64,000 bases of DNA from Barnesiella sp. (lineage in GTDB: Bacteria; Bacteroidota; Bacteroidia; Bacteroidales; Muribaculaceae), in assembly GCA_014801075.1 (NCBI GenBank), contig JAAVEW010000005.1:35684-99683 (forward strand). The letters are read 5' to 3'. Under the pieces are notes generated by a model. It saw only the letters and a list, made by a program, of their open reading frames with translations, ran no database searches and was not told where the DNA came from. This document shows positions 37,022-45,478 of this stretch, in pieces. Position 1 is the stretch's first letter. Each line of letters starts with the position of its first letter. Position numbers and translations under genes: made by a program.

Positions 37022-38320
37022 TCACACTTCCTTACCACCGGGCTTGCGCAGGTAGAACCATGTCTGCACGCCGCCGCGCATTGCAAGATAGAGAATGAAC
37101 GCGAGCCACAGCGCATGGTTGCCCATCGCTCCGCGCAGTGCGAAATAAACGGCAAAGAACGTGGCCATAGCCACAGCCATCGACACGAGCATGGGGCGCG
37201 TGCGGGTCTCCCCCACGAATATGCCGTCCCAGATGAATGCCGCCGCTCCGGCAAACGGTATCGACACTCCCCACCACATATACTCCCGCGAGAGCTCGAC
37301 AACTGATATGTCGCTGCTCAACAACCGCAGTATATCCATGCCGAAAAGGGCATAAACGACAGTAAAGGTCAGCGACACCACGCCGCCGGTCAGAAACAAG
37401 CGGTGTATCAGTTCCCGCTTTCCGGCAATATTTCCCGCGCCGGTCAGCTTCCCCGCCAATGCCTCGCCGGCAAATGCAAAACCATCCATCATATAGGAGA
37501 AAAGTATAAAGAGTTGCATCAGCAATGCGTTGACCGACAACACAATGTCACCCTGCCGTGCTCCCGCGCGGGTGAACCACACCGTCACCGCCACGAGGCA
37601 TAGCGTACGCAGAAACAGATTGACATTGACCGAGAAGAATCGGCGCAAACGATTGCCGTCGACAAGCCTCCGCCACGCTCCGATTGCGGGCCGGTAACGG
37701 CGTATCATCAGGCAGCCTGCAAGAAATCCTGTCCACTGCGCTATCAGTGTGCCGGTGGCTACGCCCTCTATGCCAAAGTGAAGCATATAGACGAGCGTAA
37801 GGCTTGCCGCGATATTCACAATGTTGATTATCAGCGATGTGAACATAGTGTAGCGGCTGTTCTGCACCCCTATAAGCCAGCCGTTGACAACATAGAGGCC
37901 CATCGTGGCGGGCGCGCCGTAGATGAGTATATCGAAGTAGCGGGCGGCAAGGGCGGTAACGGTCGCATCGCCTCCGAAGAAGCGCAACATCAGTTCACGC
38001 AGCGGGTTATGCAACGCTACGAGCAGCAGTCCTATGCCGAGTGCCACGGCCATAGCGCGGTAAAGCGATGCGTCGCGCTCGGCACGGTCGCCGGCGCCGA
38101 AGGCCTGCGCCGTAGTGCCCGACGTGCCCATCCGCAGGAATGCGAACACCCAGTAAATCATTGAGAACATGGTGCTTCCCAGCGCTATGGCCGCGATATA
38201 TGCGGCACTTCCCATGTGGCCCACGATAGCGATGTCGACGAGCCCTAAAAGAGGAGTCGTGATGTTTGCCACAATCGACGGCACTGCGATAGCAAATATC
38301 TCACGGTCAGTTTTTCTCAT
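37022..38320 (-). CDS. MATE family efflux transporter
   Basis: 12-TM MATE layout, 'FAVPSIVANITTPLLGLVDIAIVGHMG', 'MGTSGTTAQAFGAGDR'. Confidence 0.92.
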   Translation of the reverse strand: MRKTDREIFAIAVPSIVANITTPLLGLVDIAIVGHMGSAAYIAAIALGSTMFSMIYWVFAFLRMGTSGTTAQAFGAGDRAERDASLYRAMAVALGIGLLLVALHNPLRELMLRFFGGDATVTALAARYFDILIYGAPATMGLYVVNGWLIGVQNSRYTMFTSLIINIVNIAASLTLVYMLHFGIEGVATGTLIAQWTGFLAGCLMIRRYRPAIGAWRRLVDGNRLRRFFSVNVNLFLRTLCLVAVTVWFTRAGARQGDIVLSVNALLMQLFILFSYMMDGFAFAGEALAGKLTGAGNIAGKRELIHRLFLTGGVVSLTFTVVYALFGMDILRLLSSDISVVELSREYMWWGVSIPFAGAAAFIWDGIFVGETRTRPMLVSMAVAMATFFAVYFALRGAMGNHALWLAFILYLAMRGGVQTWFYLRKPGGKEV

Positions 38321-38405
38321 TCTGAATTCTTAATTGCGTTGTTGGTGTAGACGCCCGAAAGAGCTTTATAAAAGGCGGCGGGGATAAAGGCCCGGGCGTG
38401 GAATA

Positions 38406-38446
38406 AAGGGCGGTGAGCGGAATAGCGTATTCCGGCTCACCGCCCT
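38406..38446. terminator. Stem-loop terminator after the OPT transporter
   Basis: AAGGGCGGTGAGC-GGAATA-gcg-TATTCC-GGCTCACCGCCCTT with one bulge. Confidence 0.75.
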
Positions 38447-38491
38447 TGTTATATCATTGCCCCGGCATTAACAATATCGGGGAACGGGGTA

Positions 38492-40546
38492 TTACTTCTT
38501 GCCTACGCGGGTAGAGCCTTTGTAGAGGTAGAGGATGATGGCGGCATAGGCCACGAGTCCGAGTACCTGCGGACCAAATTCCATACCATTGTCGGGCAAT
38601 GACTTGCCGCACATGATGGTGATGGCTGCGAACACACCGAAGAGCGCACCGCCGGCAATGAAACCTGAAGCGATGAGCGTACCGCGGTCGTTGCGCGCAC
38701 GGCTCACTTCGGGATCCTTCGACGAACGTTTCACAAAGTAGTTGATTGCACCGCCCACGAGCATGGGGACGTTGAGAGGCAGCGGAATGAACATACCGAG
38801 ACAGAATGCCAGCGCGGGCACGCCGAGCCAGTTGAGAAGCAGTGCGAGCACCGCACCCACGATGTAGAGTATCCAGGGGGTGTCACCGCCCATCATGAGG
38901 GGTTCGATGACATTGGCCATAGCGTTGGCCTGGGGTGCGACGAGCGCGTTCTCGCCGGTGAAACCGTACACCTTGTCGAGCACGAGAATCACGCCGCCCA
39001 CTGTAGCCGCAGCCACGAGTGTGCCGAGGAATTTCCACTGTTCCTGAGTCTTGGGGGTTGAGCCGAGCCAGTAACCTACCTTGAGGTCGGTAACGAAACC
39101 GCCGGCCATTGAGAGCGCCGTACACACAACGCCACCGATTACCATCGATGCCACTATACCTTTAGTGCCGCTCAAGCCGATACCCACGAAGATGGCCGAT
39201 GCGATAATCAGCGTCATGAGCGTCATGCCCGACACGGGGTTGGAGCCTACGATTGCGATTGCATTAGCCGCTACGGTGGTGAAGAGGAACGCGATGAGTG
39301 TCACTACGAGCCATGCCACGGCAGCCTGCCACAACGAGTGGATTACGCCGAAATAGAAGAAGAGGAACACGGCCACGAGAGCTATACATATAAAGAATAC
39401 GACATGCTTCATGGAGATGTCGAGCTGCCAGCGTATGGGACTCTCGGTCTTGGCGCCGCCTTTGAATTCACGGCCTGCAAGACCTACGGCCTGACGGATG
39501 ATAGGCCATGATTTCACAATACCGATGATACCGGCCATGGCGATACCGCCGATACCGATCATACGGGCGGTGGAGGAGAAAATCTGGTCGGGCGACATGA
39601 GCTGCATTGCTTCGGTGCCGTAAGTTCCGAGCAGCGGTATGATTATCCACCACACGAAGATAGAACCGGCGAAGATTACAAACGCGTATTTCAAACCGAC
39701 GATGTAGCCCAGACCGAGCACTGCGGCTCCGGTGTTGCACGAGAACACGAATTTGCTCTTGGCGGCGAGAGCCTGACCCCAGCCGTAGGCGGTGGTGGTC
39801 ACTGTCTCCGACCACCAGCCGAAGGTAGCCACGATATAGTCATAGATACCGCCGATGAGCGATGCGATGACGAGAGTCTTGGCCTGACCGTTGCCCGATG
39901 ACGACTGTCCGGAAGCGAGCACCTGGGTGGTGGCGGTAGCTTCGGGGAAGGGGTACTTGCCGTGCATATCCTTCACGAAATATTTGCGGAAGGGGATGAA
40001 GAACAGGATACCCAACACGCCTCCGAAGAGCGAACTGAGGAATATCTGCAGGAAGTCAACGGTAATCTCCTCATACTTTGCCTTGAGTATAAACAGGGCG
40101 GGGAGGGTGAAGATGGCACCGGCCACAATCACGCCGGAGCATGCACCGATTGACTGGATGATAACATTCTGGCCGAGAGCGTCTTTCTTCTTCAACGCGC
40201 CTGAAAGACCTACGGCGATGATGGCGATAGGAATTGCGGCCTCAAACACCTGGCCCACCTTAAGACCGAGGTAAGCGGCTGCTGCCGAGAAGATGACGGC
40301 GAGCAGCAATCCGAGAGTGACGGAGTAAGGGGTTGCCTCCTTGTAGCTGCGCGCGGGGTGCATCATCGGGCGGTACTCTTCGTCCTTACCCAGTTCGGTA
40401 AAGGCGTTCTCGGGGAGAACGGTGGGGTCGGCGTCGGCATACACTGCCTCGCCGGCTGCGGAGCCGTCAACAATCTGCTGAGTCTCCGCGAAGTTTTTGC
40501 GGGGCAAGTCCGAGGGCTTTCCTCCGCTCTTTTCGTTTTGTTTCAT
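38492..40546 (-). CDS. OPT family oligopeptide transporter
   Basis: SVTLGLLLAVIFSAAAAYLGLKVGQVFEAAIPIAI, FPEATATTQVLASGQ, NPVSGMTLMTLI. Confidence 0.93.
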   Translation of the reverse strand: MKQNEKSGGKPSDLPRKNFAETQQIVDGSAAGEAVYADADPTVLPENAFTELGKDEEYRPMMHPARSYKEATPYSVTLGLLLAVIFSAAAAYLGLKVGQVFEAAIPIAIIAVGLSGALKKKDALGQNVIIQSIGACSGVIVAGAIFTLPALFILKAKYEEITVDFLQIFLSSLFGGVLGILFFIPFRKYFVKDMHGKYPFPEATATTQVLASGQSSSGNGQAKTLVIASLIGGIYDYIVATFGWWSETVTTTAYGWGQALAAKSKFVFSCNTGAAVLGLGYIVGLKYAFVIFAGSIFVWWIIIPLLGTYGTEAMQLMSPDQIFSSTARMIGIGGIAMAGIIGIVKSWPIIRQAVGLAGREFKGGAKTESPIRWQLDISMKHVVFFICIALVAVFLFFYFGVIHSLWQAAVAWLVVTLIAFLFTTVAANAIAIVGSNPVSGMTLMTLIIASAIFVGIGLSGTKGIVASMVIGGVVCTALSMAGGFVTDLKVGYWLGSTPKTQEQWKFLGTLVAAATVGGVILVLDKVYGFTGENALVAPQANAMANVIEPLMMGGDTPWILYIVGAVLALLLNWLGVPALAFCLGMFIPLPLNVPMLVGGAINYFVKRSSKDPEVSRARNDRGTLIASGFIAGGALFGVFAAITIMCGKSLPDNGMEFGPQVLGLVAYAAIILYLYKGSTRVGKK

Positions 40547-40621
40547 ATTGCAAGTTTGTATGTGATAATGTTCTGTTTTATCGAGCGCCGGTCGCGGGGT
40601 GGCTTGCCGGGCACGGGCTTT

Positions 40622-40996
40622 TTATAGGGTACCGGGGTCAGGAGCAGGTGTGGTTGGGGCAGGCGACGTGCGCGAGAGTATGTCGAAGTTGTCGACAAGT
40701 ATCTCGGTGATACGGCGCGTGATGGCGTTGCGGTCCTGCCACTGGCGGGTGCGCAGTTTGCCCTCGATGTAGAGTTTTGTACCGCGGTCAATGTAGCGCT
40801 CGGCTGTTTCGGCGGCGGCGTCCCACATCACTATCTCGTGCCACTCGGTGCGCTGCGGTATCACGCGCCCGTCGGGAAGCTGACGTGCGGGCTCGTTGGT
40901 GGCCAGCGAAAAGGAGGCTATCGGGCGGTTCTCTATGTAGCGCACCTCAGGTTTGCGCCCGACATTCCCTACAAGTATTACCTTATTTACCGACAT
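40622..40996 (-). CDS. ssb: Single-stranded DNA-binding protein
   Basis: MSVNKVILVGNVGRKPEVRYI...ASFSLATNE, EWHEIVMWDAAAETAERYIDRGTKLYIEGKLRTRQWQD. Confidence 0.93.
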   Translation of the reverse strand: MSVNKVILVGNVGRKPEVRYIENRPIASFSLATNEPARQLPDGRVIPQRTEWHEIVMWDAAAETAERYIDRGTKLYIEGKLRTRQWQDRNAITRRITEILVDNFDILSRTSPAPTTPAPDPGTL

Positions 40997-41059
40997 AGTC
41001 AGTCTGCTTTATATTAATAATTTAAACAATATATGCAGCCTCAACTGCATATTAAGCTA

Positions 41060-41067
41060 CAAATATA
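41060..41067 (-). promoter_or_regulatory. -7 box for ssb
   Basis: CAAATATA on + (TATATTTG on -). Confidence 0.45.
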
Positions 41068-41111
41068 CTATAAACATTTGAAAGTCGCAAAAATGAAGGC
41101 ATGGAAGGGGT

Positions 41112-41201
41112 AAACTAAATTTTTAGTGTTAAAATATGTAAAATAGCTTGCAAACTAAAATCTTAGTTGTATATTTGCGACATCAACTAAGATTTTAGTT
41201 G
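41112..41201 (+). promoter_or_regulatory. BlaI/MecI-like promoter-operator region with three dyads
   Basis: AAACTAAATTTTTAGTGTT (41112-41130), AACTAAAATCTTAGTT (41153-41168), CAACTAAGATTTTAGTTG (41184-41201); promoter TTG (41148-41150)-N19-TATATTTG (41170-41177). Confidence 0.8.
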
Positions 41202-41231
41202 TTTTATCACAATAATTCCAACTCAAAAGAT

Positions 41232-41642
41232 ATGGCTAATTTTCAAAAACTTACCGAGAAAGAGGAAGAGGTCATGACTCTTTTCTGGAACAACGGCACT
41301 CTTGCCATACGCGATGCCGTGGCCCTCTGCCCCGAACCCCGTCCCCACTTCAATACGGTCAGCACCTACGTGCATATTCTCGAAAAGAAGGGATACCTGA
41401 CACGCGAAAAGGCAGGCAACTCCCTTGTCTACTCCCCTGCCGTCGGGCTCGAAGAGTACCGCAAATCGACCATGAAGGGGGTGATACGCCGCTTCTTCGA
41501 CAACTCTTACATGAAGATTGTATCGACTTTTGTCAACGATGATAATATCTCGGTCGACGAACTCAAAGAACTCATCCGCATGGTCGAGAAGAATAAACAA
41601 TCAGAACAAAATACTGATTCCGTAACGGATAAAAACTCCTGA
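41232..41642 (+). CDS. BlaI/MecI/CopY family winged-helix repressor
   Basis: MANFQKLTEKEEEVMTLFWNNGTLAIRDAV...PHFNTVSTYVHILEKKGYLTREKAGNSLVYSP. Confidence 0.94.
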   Translation: MANFQKLTEKEEEVMTLFWNNGTLAIRDAVALCPEPRPHFNTVSTYVHILEKKGYLTREKAGNSLVYSPAVGLEEYRKSTMKGVIRRFFDNSYMKIVSTFVNDDNISVDELKELIRMVEKNKQSEQNTDSVTDKNS

Positions 41643-41643
41643 T

Positions 41644-42963
41644 ATGGGCACAATTACAGCATATTCCATCTCCGTAGCCATAATACTTGCCATCGAGTAT
41701 ATAGTCTACAAAAGTCTGTTGGCCAACTCTACGTTCCACCGGTTTAACCGCTTTGTCCTCATGGCTTGCTACGTCATAGCGCTGACCGTAGTGCCACTGT
41801 GCCATCTTATTGGCGGACAGGGTGTTGGAATTGATACCGTCACCACTGCGGGCAACATTACGTTTGAAGCGCCTGCGGCAACTTTTATCGGCACGGCGCC
41901 GGCCGGTACCGGCAGCGCTCTGTGGAAGGCCGTACCTGTTGTTTATATAGCGGGAGTAGTAGCAATGGCGGTGATGACCATTATATCCTACGCGAGAATG
42001 TTGCGCGTGATTCGTGCGGGTGAGCACCGTCGCCGCGGCGATGTCATCATCGTGGTGTCAGATACCAAGGTATCCCCTTTCAGTTGGGGCAAATATATAG
42101 TTGTGTCGCCCGAAGATGCCGATAACGAGACGATTATAGCCCACGAGATGGCCCATATCAACAATCGCGACAGCGTTGACCTGCTATTCGCCCAACTGTT
42201 TATCATATTCAACTGGTTCAACCCCGCGGCCTACCTGATGCGCCGCGAACTGAGTGCGGTTCACGAATATGAGGTAGACCGACTGATGCTCGACTCGGGT
42301 ATCCGCGCCTCTGACTACCAGATGCTATTAATAAAAAAGACTGCCGGCCTCAGATTCCAGTCCATAGCCAACAGTCTTAATCATAGTCAACTTAAAAACC
42401 GTTTAACCATGATGTTGAAATCAAAATCAAGAAGAGGCCGCTCGCTTTTGGCAGCCGCCCTGGTGCCCGCAGCTCTGCTGGCAGTGTCAATGACCAACCT
42501 TCCCGCCGTTGCGTCGACAATCCGTAATGTCGCAGCCGTGAGCTACGACAAAGGTAGTGAAAATAACGCTCCCCTCCAAGAGGCAGCAATCGAAAGCACC
42601 GCAGCAAAGCCTGCTGCCGACGAGAACGACCGCGTTTACGCGAGCGCTCAGCAATTGCCTCAATATGAAGGGGGCATGAAACAGCTGATGACTGACCTTG
42701 CCAACGAGGTGAAATACCCCGAAAAGGTACTTGCCGACGGCGTTTCAGGCAGAGTGGTAGTAAAATTTGTGGTAAATACCGACGGCTCGATGTCAGACTT
42801 CGAGGTAGTTCGTTCGCAAAGCGAAGAACTTGACGCCGAAGCCATCCGCGCCATCAAATCAATCAAAGGCAAATGGACTCCCGGCAAGGAAAACGGCAAA
42901 GCAGTACGTTGCATGTTCACCCTCCCCGTAAGCTTCGCCCTCGAATCCGACACCACCAAGTAA
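41644..42963 (+). CDS. BlaR1-like M56 metallopeptidase with C-terminal TonB domain
   Basis: ETIIAHEMAHINNRDSVDLL zinc motif; C-terminal 'YPEKVLADGVSGRVVVKFVVNTDGSMSDFEVVRS' TonB-type domain. Confidence 0.93.
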   Translation: MGTITAYSISVAIILAIEYIVYKSLLANSTFHRFNRFVLMACYVIALTVVPLCHLIGGQGVGIDTVTTAGNITFEAPAATFIGTAPAGTGSALWKAVPVVYIAGVVAMAVMTIISYARMLRVIRAGEHRRRGDVIIVVSDTKVSPFSWGKYIVVSPEDADNETIIAHEMAHINNRDSVDLLFAQLFIIFNWFNPAAYLMRRELSAVHEYEVDRLMLDSGIRASDYQMLLIKKTAGLRFQSIANSLNHSQLKNRLTMMLKSKSRRGRSLLAAALVPAALLAVSMTNLPAVASTIRNVAAVSYDKGSENNAPLQEAAIESTAAKPAADENDRVYASAQQLPQYEGGMKQLMTDLANEVKYPEKVLADGVSGRVVVKFVVNTDGSMSDFEVVRSQSEELDAEAIRAIKSIKGKWTPGKENGKAVRCMFTLPVSFALESDTTK

Positions 42964-43159
42964 TCCCCCGCCCCACACCTCCCCCCCGACCTCTCTCTCC
43001 AATCCCCAATCTCTCTTCATACAAGAAAAATTAGACAAAGAAAAGATATAAGAAGAATTAGACAAAATAAAGAGCTATTAGACAATACATATAATTATAA
43101 TCTCAATCTCAAAATAATTACAATCCCAAAGTAATTTCATACTAACCCCCAAAAACAAA

Positions 43160-43218
43160 GAGGGTGTTGCCAAGGACAATCGCCGAAAAAAGAAGAACGA
43201 CGTCCCCGCAACACCCTC
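43160..43218. other. 59-nt bipartite hairpin upstream of the toxin-like gene
   Basis: GAGGGTGTTGC-caa-GGAC-aa-TCG ... CGA-c-GTCC-cc-GCAACACCCTC. Confidence 0.65.
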
Positions 43219-43349
43219 ATATATTTTACTCACATTCCAAACCAGATTGAAATTAAAAAAGATTATTCTACATCCCAAATTATCAACCTATAAGTTGCAT
43301 TTTTCAGATTTATTCTCTAACTTAGCGGCAATGTAATTGTTTATAAGAT

Positions 43350-43898
43350 ATGAAGTTTGTACGAATAATCAAGAATTACGACCACCTTTGGGCCGTACAA
43401 GCACCAACCGGTGACGTGGACGAACTTACCCTTCTGTTTCGCAACTGGACAAACGGTGAATTTCTCTTCGACTTCTTTATGGAAAACTTTGAGGATTTGA
43501 AAAGTTTTTTTCATATAGAACGTATTGACGAGGCCGTGAACGACACCTTTGAAGATGCTGAGGCTCTACAAGAAATGGTTCTTGATTTTCCGTACACCGA
43601 ACATCTTGACGAACTTTTCAAACCCCTTGATATCACAGATGCTCGCATCAGAGAATTAAGTCGCGAAAAGGCTCGAAATTGGGATCGAAATCGCCATGCA
43701 AGTTGGCTTAGAATATACGCAATCCGACTTGAACCGAATGTTTACGTTATTACAGGAGGTGCCATCAAACTGACTCGCACGATGCAGGAGCGTGAACACA
43801 CCGCTGCTGAGTTGGAAAAACTTAACCGATGCAAGGCCTTTCTTAAATCTAATAGCGTTTGTGATCAGGACAGTTTTGTTGAACTCACTAATGAATAG
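43350..43898 (+). CDS. Putative HigB/RelE-like toxin with long N-terminal region
   Basis: C-terminal 'SWLRIYAIRLEPNVYVITGGAIKLTRTMQEREHTAAELEKLNRCKAFL' resembles the C-terminal core of HigB/Gp49-type toxins; immediately followed and overlapped by an Xre gene. Confidence 0.55.
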   Translation: MKFVRIIKNYDHLWAVQAPTGDVDELTLLFRNWTNGEFLFDFFMENFEDLKSFFHIERIDEAVNDTFEDAEALQEMVLDFPYTEHLDELFKPLDITDARIRELSREKARNWDRNRHASWLRIYAIRLEPNVYVITGGAIKLTRTMQEREHTAAELEKLNRCKAFLKSNSVCDQDSFVELTNE

Positions 43899-44202
43899 AA
43901 TTATGGCAAGTAAAGCAATAAATTTCTTGAAGGCTCATCAAAGTGATACCCCCTCTAATTTTGTGAAGGAGGCAAATTGGCGTAAAGAAAATGAAAGTTG
44001 GCTGAAATGGTCACGCCAACTTGCTATCTCTCTTATCGGATACATGCAGGACAACGGACTCAAACGTGCTGACCTTGCTATAAAATTAGGTGTCAGCCCT
44101 CAATATGTTAGCAAACTGCTTTCCGGTACCGAAAATCTCAGCTTCAAAAGCGTAGCAAACATAGAGGACAAACTCGGCATTACATGCTTCGCCACAGTCT
44201 AA
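43891..44202 (+). CDS. Xre family HTH antitoxin-like protein
   Basis: 'LKRADLAIKLGVSPQYVSKLLSGTENLSFKSVANIEDKLGI' HTH; start ATG at 43891 (or 43903) overlaps or abuts the toxin stop. Confidence 0.8.
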   Translation: MNRIMASKAINFLKAHQSDTPSNFVKEANWRKENESWLKWSRQLAISLIGYMQDNGLKRADLAIKLGVSPQYVSKLLSGTENLSFKSVANIEDKLGITCFATV

Positions 44203-44230
44203 GATAGTCATGCAATCCCCAAGTATCCAT

Positions 44231-44266
44231 CCTGTCCGACTAGTCTGACCTGTCCGACTGGTCGGA
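44231..44266. repeat. 18-bp tandem quasi-palindromic repeat, 2 units
   Basis: CCTGTCCGACTAGTCTGA CCTGTCCGACTGGTCGGA. Confidence 0.85.
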
Positions 44267-44281
44267 CTGCCCTGACTCGTC

Positions 44282-45478
44282 CTATGCTGCTGCCGGGTGG
44301 GGTGATTTGCGGCCGAAGAAGTGTTGGATTATCTGGGCTATGGAGCCGTCGCCTGTCACGTTGCAGGCAGTGCCGAAGGAATCCATCGTGATGTAGAGCG
44401 CTATCATCAGCGATTGCTGGTCGGCGTTGAAGCCGAGGATGGAGGCGAGCAGTCCGAGAGAGGCCATTATCGCGCCACCGGGCACTCCGGGCGCTGCTAC
44501 AATAGTGATACCGAGCATCATAATGAAGCCGGCAAACATTCCCGTGGACCATGTCATGCCCTCCATTATCATTACCGCGAGGGCGCATGCCACTATCTTC
44601 ATAGTGCTGCCCGACATATGTATCGTAGCACAAAGCGGCACCACGAAGCCGGCAATCTCCTCGCTGACACCCATCTTGACGGTTTGTCGCAAGGTGACGG
44701 GGATAGTCGCGGCCGATGACTGAGTGCCGAGCGCCGTAAAATAAGCCGGAAGCATGGTCACCAGCATCTTAACAGGATTGCGACGCACAAACAGTGCCGC
44801 CACGCAATACTGAAACAGCAGCAACACAATGTGCATCACGAATATAACTCCGATAATTCCGGCAAATGTGCCGAGCACGGCAGCGACTTCGCCCTCCATC
44901 GTCATATTGAGAAAGATGCCGAAGATATAGAGCGGAAGCAGCGGAATAATAGCCTTCATCACAGCGAGTTGCACGCAGTCACGAAACTCTTCGAAACCGC
45001 GTCGCAACGCCGACGCCTTTAAATATGCCATGCAAATACCTGTCACAAAGGCAAATACCAGTGCCGTCATGACACTCATGAGCGGAGGCATCTCCACCGT
45101 GAAATACGGACCAAGCGCCTCGGCGGCAGTGGGTTGCAGATGTCGCGGCTCAACGAGCGAGGGGAATATCCACTCTCCCACTCCGAGCGCAAAGAAGCCC
45201 GACATGGAGGTAAAAAGGTAGGCGATAGCCACCGTGACCACGAGCATCAGGCCCGCATTGCGGCCTATCTGCGCGATAGCCGGAGCCACAAAGCCCACTA
45301 TAATAAGCGGTATCATGAAGCCGAGGAACTGCGCGAAAATGGCGTTGAACGTCAGGAACACACGCGCTCCCCACACCGGCATAATGAATCCGCACCCGAT
45401 GCCGAGCGCTATAGCCAGCACTATGAGCACCAGCAGATTGGGTTTGAATTTACGTCGCATAAGCGGCGAGCCTCTCAA
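44282..45478 (-). CDS. Dicarboxylate/amino acid:cation symporter
   Basis: 'LGTQSSAATIPVTLRQTVKMGVSEEIAGFVVPLCATIHMSGS', 'GVPGGAIMASLGLL'. Confidence 0.94.
   Translation of the reverse strand: MRGSPLMRRKFKPNLLVLIVLAIALGIGCGFIMPVWGARVFLTFNAIFAQFLGFMIPLIIVGFVAPAIAQIGRNAGLMLVVTVAIAYLFTSMSGFFALGVGEWIFPSLVEPRHLQPTAAEALGPYFTVEMPPLMSVMTALVFAFVTGICMAYLKASALRRGFEEFRDCVQLAVMKAIIPLLPLYIFGIFLNMTMEGEVAAVLGTFAGIIGVIFVMHIVLLLFQYCVAALFVRRNPVKMLVTMLPAYFTALGTQSSAATIPVTLRQTVKMGVSEEIAGFVVPLCATIHMSGSTMKIVACALAVMIMEGMTWSTGMFAGFIMMLGITIVAAPGVPGGAIMASLGLLASILGFNADQQSLMIALYITMDSFGTACNVTGDGSIAQIIQHFFGRKSPHPAAA

Noticed and set aside
41223-42027. Minus-strand ORFs 41223-41600 and 41572-42027
   Set aside because: Antisense to the BlaI and BlaR1-like genes.
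44208-44633. 141-aa minus-strand ORF next to the TA-like pair
   Set aside because: Overlaps the symporter gene on the same strand in another frame and begins in the 18-bp repeats; no coding signal.
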